Source of the DNA: an uncultured Taibaiella sp. | Lineage (GTDB): Bacteria; Bacteroidota; Bacteroidia; Chitinophagales; Chitinophagaceae | DNA length: 64,000 nucleotides | Direction: 5' to 3' | NCBI GenBank assembly: GCA_937870855.1 | Contig: CALMWT010000185.1 | Coordinates: forward strand, 1-64,000 | Shown: positions 61,879 through 64,000 of the stretch, one piece after another | Numbering within the stretch: position 1 is the stretch's first letter | Layout of the letters: each line of letters opens with the position of its first letter | The notes under the pieces: generated by a model | Database searches by the model: none | Told to the model about the DNA's origin: nothing | What the model saw: the letters and a program-made list of their open reading frames with translations, nothing else | Program-made: the position numbers and the translations under genes

Positions 61879-62625
61879 ATGATGCGATCCTTTAGTTTCT
61901 TTCTTTTGTTTCTTCTTGGCTGTAATCAAGAGAGCAGGAAAATAATACCTATAGATGATAAAAATTTTCGGGAAATTGTGCTACATGGTGACAAAGTGGT
62001 TGCAGTACAGCAATTCACCATTGAAAACGGTGAAACCCTTCTCAATGGCTACAGCAAAAAATACTATAATTCTGGAGCTATAAAGGCAGTGGCTAAGTAT
62101 AGAATGGGAAGGAAGGACAGCATAAGCATGGAATATTTTGAAGATGGCTCAGTTGCTGCCATTTACAATAGGTTTGCCGGACGACCTATTGGAAAACAAG
62201 TAGAGTACTATTCAAATGGGAGCATCAAAAATATTTTGCTTGCAGGAGCGATGGATTCCTCTCTCTTTTATATGCAATGCACACACGACGGTAAAATAAA
62301 GTTTATGAGTGGAGTACCTCTATATAGCCACATTAATAAAATGTCGATTTCTCGTGGAGATACATTTAGAATCAGTCACATGGTGGTAAAAGAAAGATTC
62401 ATTTCACCCATTTTAAACATAAAATTAATTAATCCTGAAGGGACCATTGTCTATGATAGTACGATCACCAAGTTTAAACATTATCAGAACAATCACATAT
62501 ATGATTTCGTTGGAGTTTTCAGTGGCACCGGAGAGTATTTATATTCAGCCACAATAAAGTTATTGAAAGAAAATAAAGTTATAGTAGAAGAAGATATACT
62601 CGATACTATATTGGTGACTAACTGA
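61879..62625 (+). CDS. MORN/YwqK-repeat lipoprotein, candidate immunity protein
   Basis: A 248-residue protein with a lipoprotein signal (MMRSFSFFLLFLLGC). Residues 55-125 contain MORN_2/YwqK-type repeats (NGYSKKYYNSGAIKAVAKYR, MEYFEDGSVAAIYNRF and VEYYSNGSIKNILL). A beta-rich C-terminal domain follows. It starts 6 bp after the Rhs stop and is transcribed with it. YwqK-like proteins accompany toxins in several bacteria, so an immunity role for the Rhs tail is plausible; this is inference. Confidence 0.65.
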   Translation: MMRSFSFFLLFLLGCNQESRKIIPIDDKNFREIVLHGDKVVAVQQFTIENGETLLNGYSKKYYNSGAIKAVAKYRMGRKDSISMEYFEDGSVAAIYNRFAGRPIGKQVEYYSNGSIKNILLAGAMDSSLFYMQCTHDGKIKFMSGVPLYSHINKMSISRGDTFRISHMVVKERFISPILNIKLINPEGTIVYDSTITKFKHYQNNHIYDFVGVFSGTGEYLYSATIKLLKENKVIVEEDILDTILVTN

Positions 62626-62627
62626 CT

Positions 62628-62759
62628 GCTCAGTTCAGCGTAGTCTGTAGCCTATGGTTTGTGGGCGGATGACTACTTTGTAGCGGCAAGCAGTCAGTTT
62701 GGCATAGTGTGTAGCGTAGGGTTTGTGGGCGTATGACTACGTCGTACCGGTAAGCAGTC
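62628..62759. repeat. two tandem copies of a 64-nt repeat
   Basis: TAGTCTGTAGCCTATGGTTT at 62641 recurs as TAGTGTGTAGCGTAGGGTTT at 62705, followed in both by GTGGGCG.ATGACTAC and AAGCAGTC. Confidence 0.75.
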
Positions 62760-62795
62760 TTAGACTGTAAAAAAACAACTAATAACAACTATTAA

Positions 62796-62897
62796 ATGAA
62801 ACGACTATTAATAATATTAACCGTTCTAACCACACTTCTGGGCTGTAAGAAAGACAAGGAAGATGTTTATTCTCCACTGGCGCGAGAGTTAGCGTAG
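62796..62897 (+). pseudogene. truncated lipoprotein start fused to REP family 2
   Basis: A 33-residue frame, MKRLLIILTVLTTLLGCKKD then KEDVYSPLARELA. It has a perfect lipoprotein signal and lipobox, but after residue 25 the frame runs straight into the REP hairpin and stops. It looks like a lipoprotein gene cut off by repeat insertion. Confidence 0.5.
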
Positions 62898-62906
62898 CGC
62901 TTTCGT
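62874..62906 (+). repeat. REP family 2, copy G
   Basis: CCACTGGCGCGAGAGTTAGC followed by GTAGCGCTTTCG; arms GCGCGAGAG and CTTTCG pair partly. Confidence 0.65.
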
Positions 62907-62921
62907 TAAACAGTAGCAAGC

Positions 62922-63071
62922 ATGAAACTAATATTGATTTTTCATTTTTTAATATTATCATCCTTATGCTTTGGTAAAAATAGTGACCCATCTGGCGCAA
63001 GCATGCAGCGTTGGCTTCGAGCGTGGCGTGCTTGTGCCGTTCTGTTTTACACTTACAATAATGAGTCTTAA
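62922..63071 (+). pseudogene. truncated exported protein fused to REP family 1
   Basis: A 49-residue frame with a signal peptide (MKLILIFHFLILSSLCFGK). It then reads the REP hairpin as protein (SGASMQRWLRAWRACAVLF) and stops. A second example of a signal-peptide frame cut off by a REP. Confidence 0.45.
62993..63038 (+). repeat. REP family 1, copy F
   Basis: A full unit from GGCGCAAGCATGCAGC to GCGTGCTTGTGCC, 5.5 kb away from the A-E cluster. Confidence 0.75.
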
Positions 63072-63116
63072 ATAAAAGTTTTATGACCAGTCTGAACTAT
63101 ATTTTATCCACTGGCT

Positions 63117-63152
63117 CCACTGGCGCGAGAGTTAGCGTAGCGCTCTCGTGTC
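63117..63152 (+). repeat. REP family 2, copy H (upstream of the transposase)
   Basis: CCACTGGCGCGAGAGTTAGC then GTAGCGCTCTCGTGTC; the arms GCGAGAG and CTCTCG pair. A second small hairpin GCCAGTT/AACTGGC lies at 63160-63177. Confidence 0.75.
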
Positions 63153-63229
63153 TAATTTGAACAGCCAGTTTGCAACTGGCATTTGAAAAAAGAAAATCTT
63201 AATTATCTCATTATCTCATAGCTACATCC

Positions 63230-63781
63230 ATGTCGTCGCGTTACAAAGTTCATCATGATTATGTGCCACATTTTATTACCTGCACGGTAGTGAGCTGGAT
63301 AGATGCCTTGAGCCGGGAACATTATAAAGAGATAGTGGTGGAAAGCTTGAATTATTGCATCAGCAAGAAAGGATTGCAGCTTCATGCATGGGTTATTATG
63401 AGCAATCATCTACACATGATTTTAAGTGCTTCGGAAGGTTCAAGGATCAGTAATATAGTGCGTGACTTTAAAAAATTTACCAGCAGGAAGATTACGGATG
63501 CTATAACTACTAACATACAGGAAAGCAGAAGAGCATGGATGCTCGGCATGTTTGGTTATGCAGGGATGAACAACAAGAGTAATGATCAATACCAGTTCTG
63601 GCAACAGGATTATCATCCTATAGCTCTTGACAGAAAGGATATGTTTGAACAGCGTATGGGCTATCTTCATGACAACCCGGTGCGTGCCGGGCTTGTGTGG
63701 GAAGCAGCGCATTACAAATATAGTAGTGCTGGAGATTATTATGAGAACAGAATGGGTTTATTACCGCTGATAAAACTTTAA
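63230..63781 (+). CDS. REP-associated tyrosine transposase (RAYT)
   Basis: A 183-residue Y1/IS200-like transposase. The HUH pair is in LHAWVIMSNHLHMILSASEG. NIVRDFKKFTSRKI matches the family, and the C-terminal MGYLHDNPVRAGLVWEAAHYKYSSAGDY is the RAYT signature with the likely catalytic tyrosine region. It is flanked by inverted copies of REP family 2 (63117-63152 and 63836-63870), as expected for a transposase that cuts REP ends. Domesticated RAYTs are usually single-copy per genome. Confidence 0.9.
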   Translation: MSSRYKVHHDYVPHFITCTVVSWIDALSREHYKEIVVESLNYCISKKGLQLHAWVIMSNHLHMILSASEGSRISNIVRDFKKFTSRKITDAITTNIQESRRAWMLGMFGYAGMNNKSNDQYQFWQQDYHPIALDRKDMFEQRMGYLHDNPVRAGLVWEAAHYKYSSAGDYYENRMGLLPLIKL

Positions 63782-63810
63782 GCCATGGAACATGCAAGCT
63801 TTGAATGCCG

Positions 63811-63828
63811 GTCTGGAGACCGGAAGAT
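63811..63828. repeat. short palindrome after the transposase gene
   Basis: CCGGTCT and AGACCGG pair around a 2-nt loop; together with the hairpin at 63160-63177 it brackets the transposase gene. Confidence 0.4.
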
Positions 63829-63835
63829 AAGACAG

Positions 63836-63870
63836 ACACGAGACACCCTTCGGAAGTCTCGCGCCAGTTG
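63836..63870 (-). repeat. REP family 2, copy I (inverted, downstream of the transposase)
   Basis: On the minus strand it reads CAACTGGCGCGAGAC ... TCTCGTGT, matching copy H in inverted orientation. Confidence 0.7.
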
Positions 63871-63880
63871 GAGAACAGTA

Positions 63881-64000
63881 ATGTTAAATGGAGGTATACT
63901 TGATGAGGTAGTAATAAGGGGGGGAAAATTAGCTCATAATATGGCAAACAGTGTTGCATTGACTGTAACAGGTATTATATCTCCTATTATTAATCAGGCT
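63881..64000 (+). CDS. start of a partial reading frame at the window end
   Basis: A frame of 40 codons open to the edge (MLNGGILDEVVIRGGKLAHN and so on), beginning right after REP copy I. It may be a further orphan gene or part of another Rhs-type gene. Too short to name. Confidence 0.25.
   Translation, partial: MLNGGILDEVVIRGGKLAHNMANSVALTVTGIISPIINQA

Overview
The window comes from a Bacteroidota chromosome, probably a Chitinophagia/Sphingobacteriia-like lineage; the exact taxon cannot be read from the sequence. The evidence is three type IX secretion (T9SS) C-terminal sorting domains, a TonB-dependent receptor, a flavobacterial-type succinate dehydrogenase, many upstream TAnnTTTG elements (the -7 box of the Bacteroidota primary sigma factor), rare Shine-Dalgarno sequences, and several mRNAs that look leaderless.

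From 1 to 55.9 kb the window is mostly housekeeping DNA. In order it holds sdhA (3' end) and sdhB with a GxxExxY element inserted between them; DoxX and lipoprotein genes; nadE; a methyltransferase; rocD and a VIT1/CCC1-like gene; truA; a DUF2157 protein; a large multi-PAS protein; a TrmH-type methyltransferase; clpS; pyrR-pyrB; yajQ; a fatty acid desaturase; a TPR protein; gyrA; a tRNA-Ser-like gene; rfbA and rfbB with a four-helix-bundle gene between them; accB-accC; efp; hutI; a UbiA-like gene; a TonB receptor coupled to an RCC1-repeat T9SS protein; two histidine kinase/response regulator pairs; a DEAD-box helicase; an AbiEii/DUF6922 toxin-antitoxin pair; an esterase; the nusB-DUF1573-yajC-coaE operon; and a UbiD-type decarboxylase. 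Broken genes are scattered among these: a T9SS tail, a HigA antitoxin and a DUF433 antitoxin. Dispersed repeats occur at 14.9, 18.1, 32.2, 43.5 and 52.9 kb. A promoter-hairpin-terminator unit at 14.8-14.9 kb looks like a small RNA gene.

From 55.9 kb to the end the character changes to accessory DNA. AT-rich orphan genes sit between palindromic repeats of two families. There is a 16-unit, exactly 21-nt-periodic repeat gene, a frameshifted regulator, a triple 21-bp-spaced direct repeat resembling LytTR sites, a 5'-truncated Rhs protein followed 6 bp later by a MORN-repeat lipoprotein (candidate toxin and immunity pair), two truncated signal-peptide reading frames fused to the repeats, and a REP-associated tyrosine transposase flanked by inverted copies of one repeat family. 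I read this as a polymorphic-toxin locus reshaped by REP/RAYT activity.

The best candidates for undescribed biology are the REP-bounded cassette region with its Rhs pair, the two unrelated 21-nt/heptapeptide repeat genes (25.6 and 58.2 kb), the small RNA at 14.8 kb, and the GxxExxY element with terminal inverted repeats inside the sdh operon.
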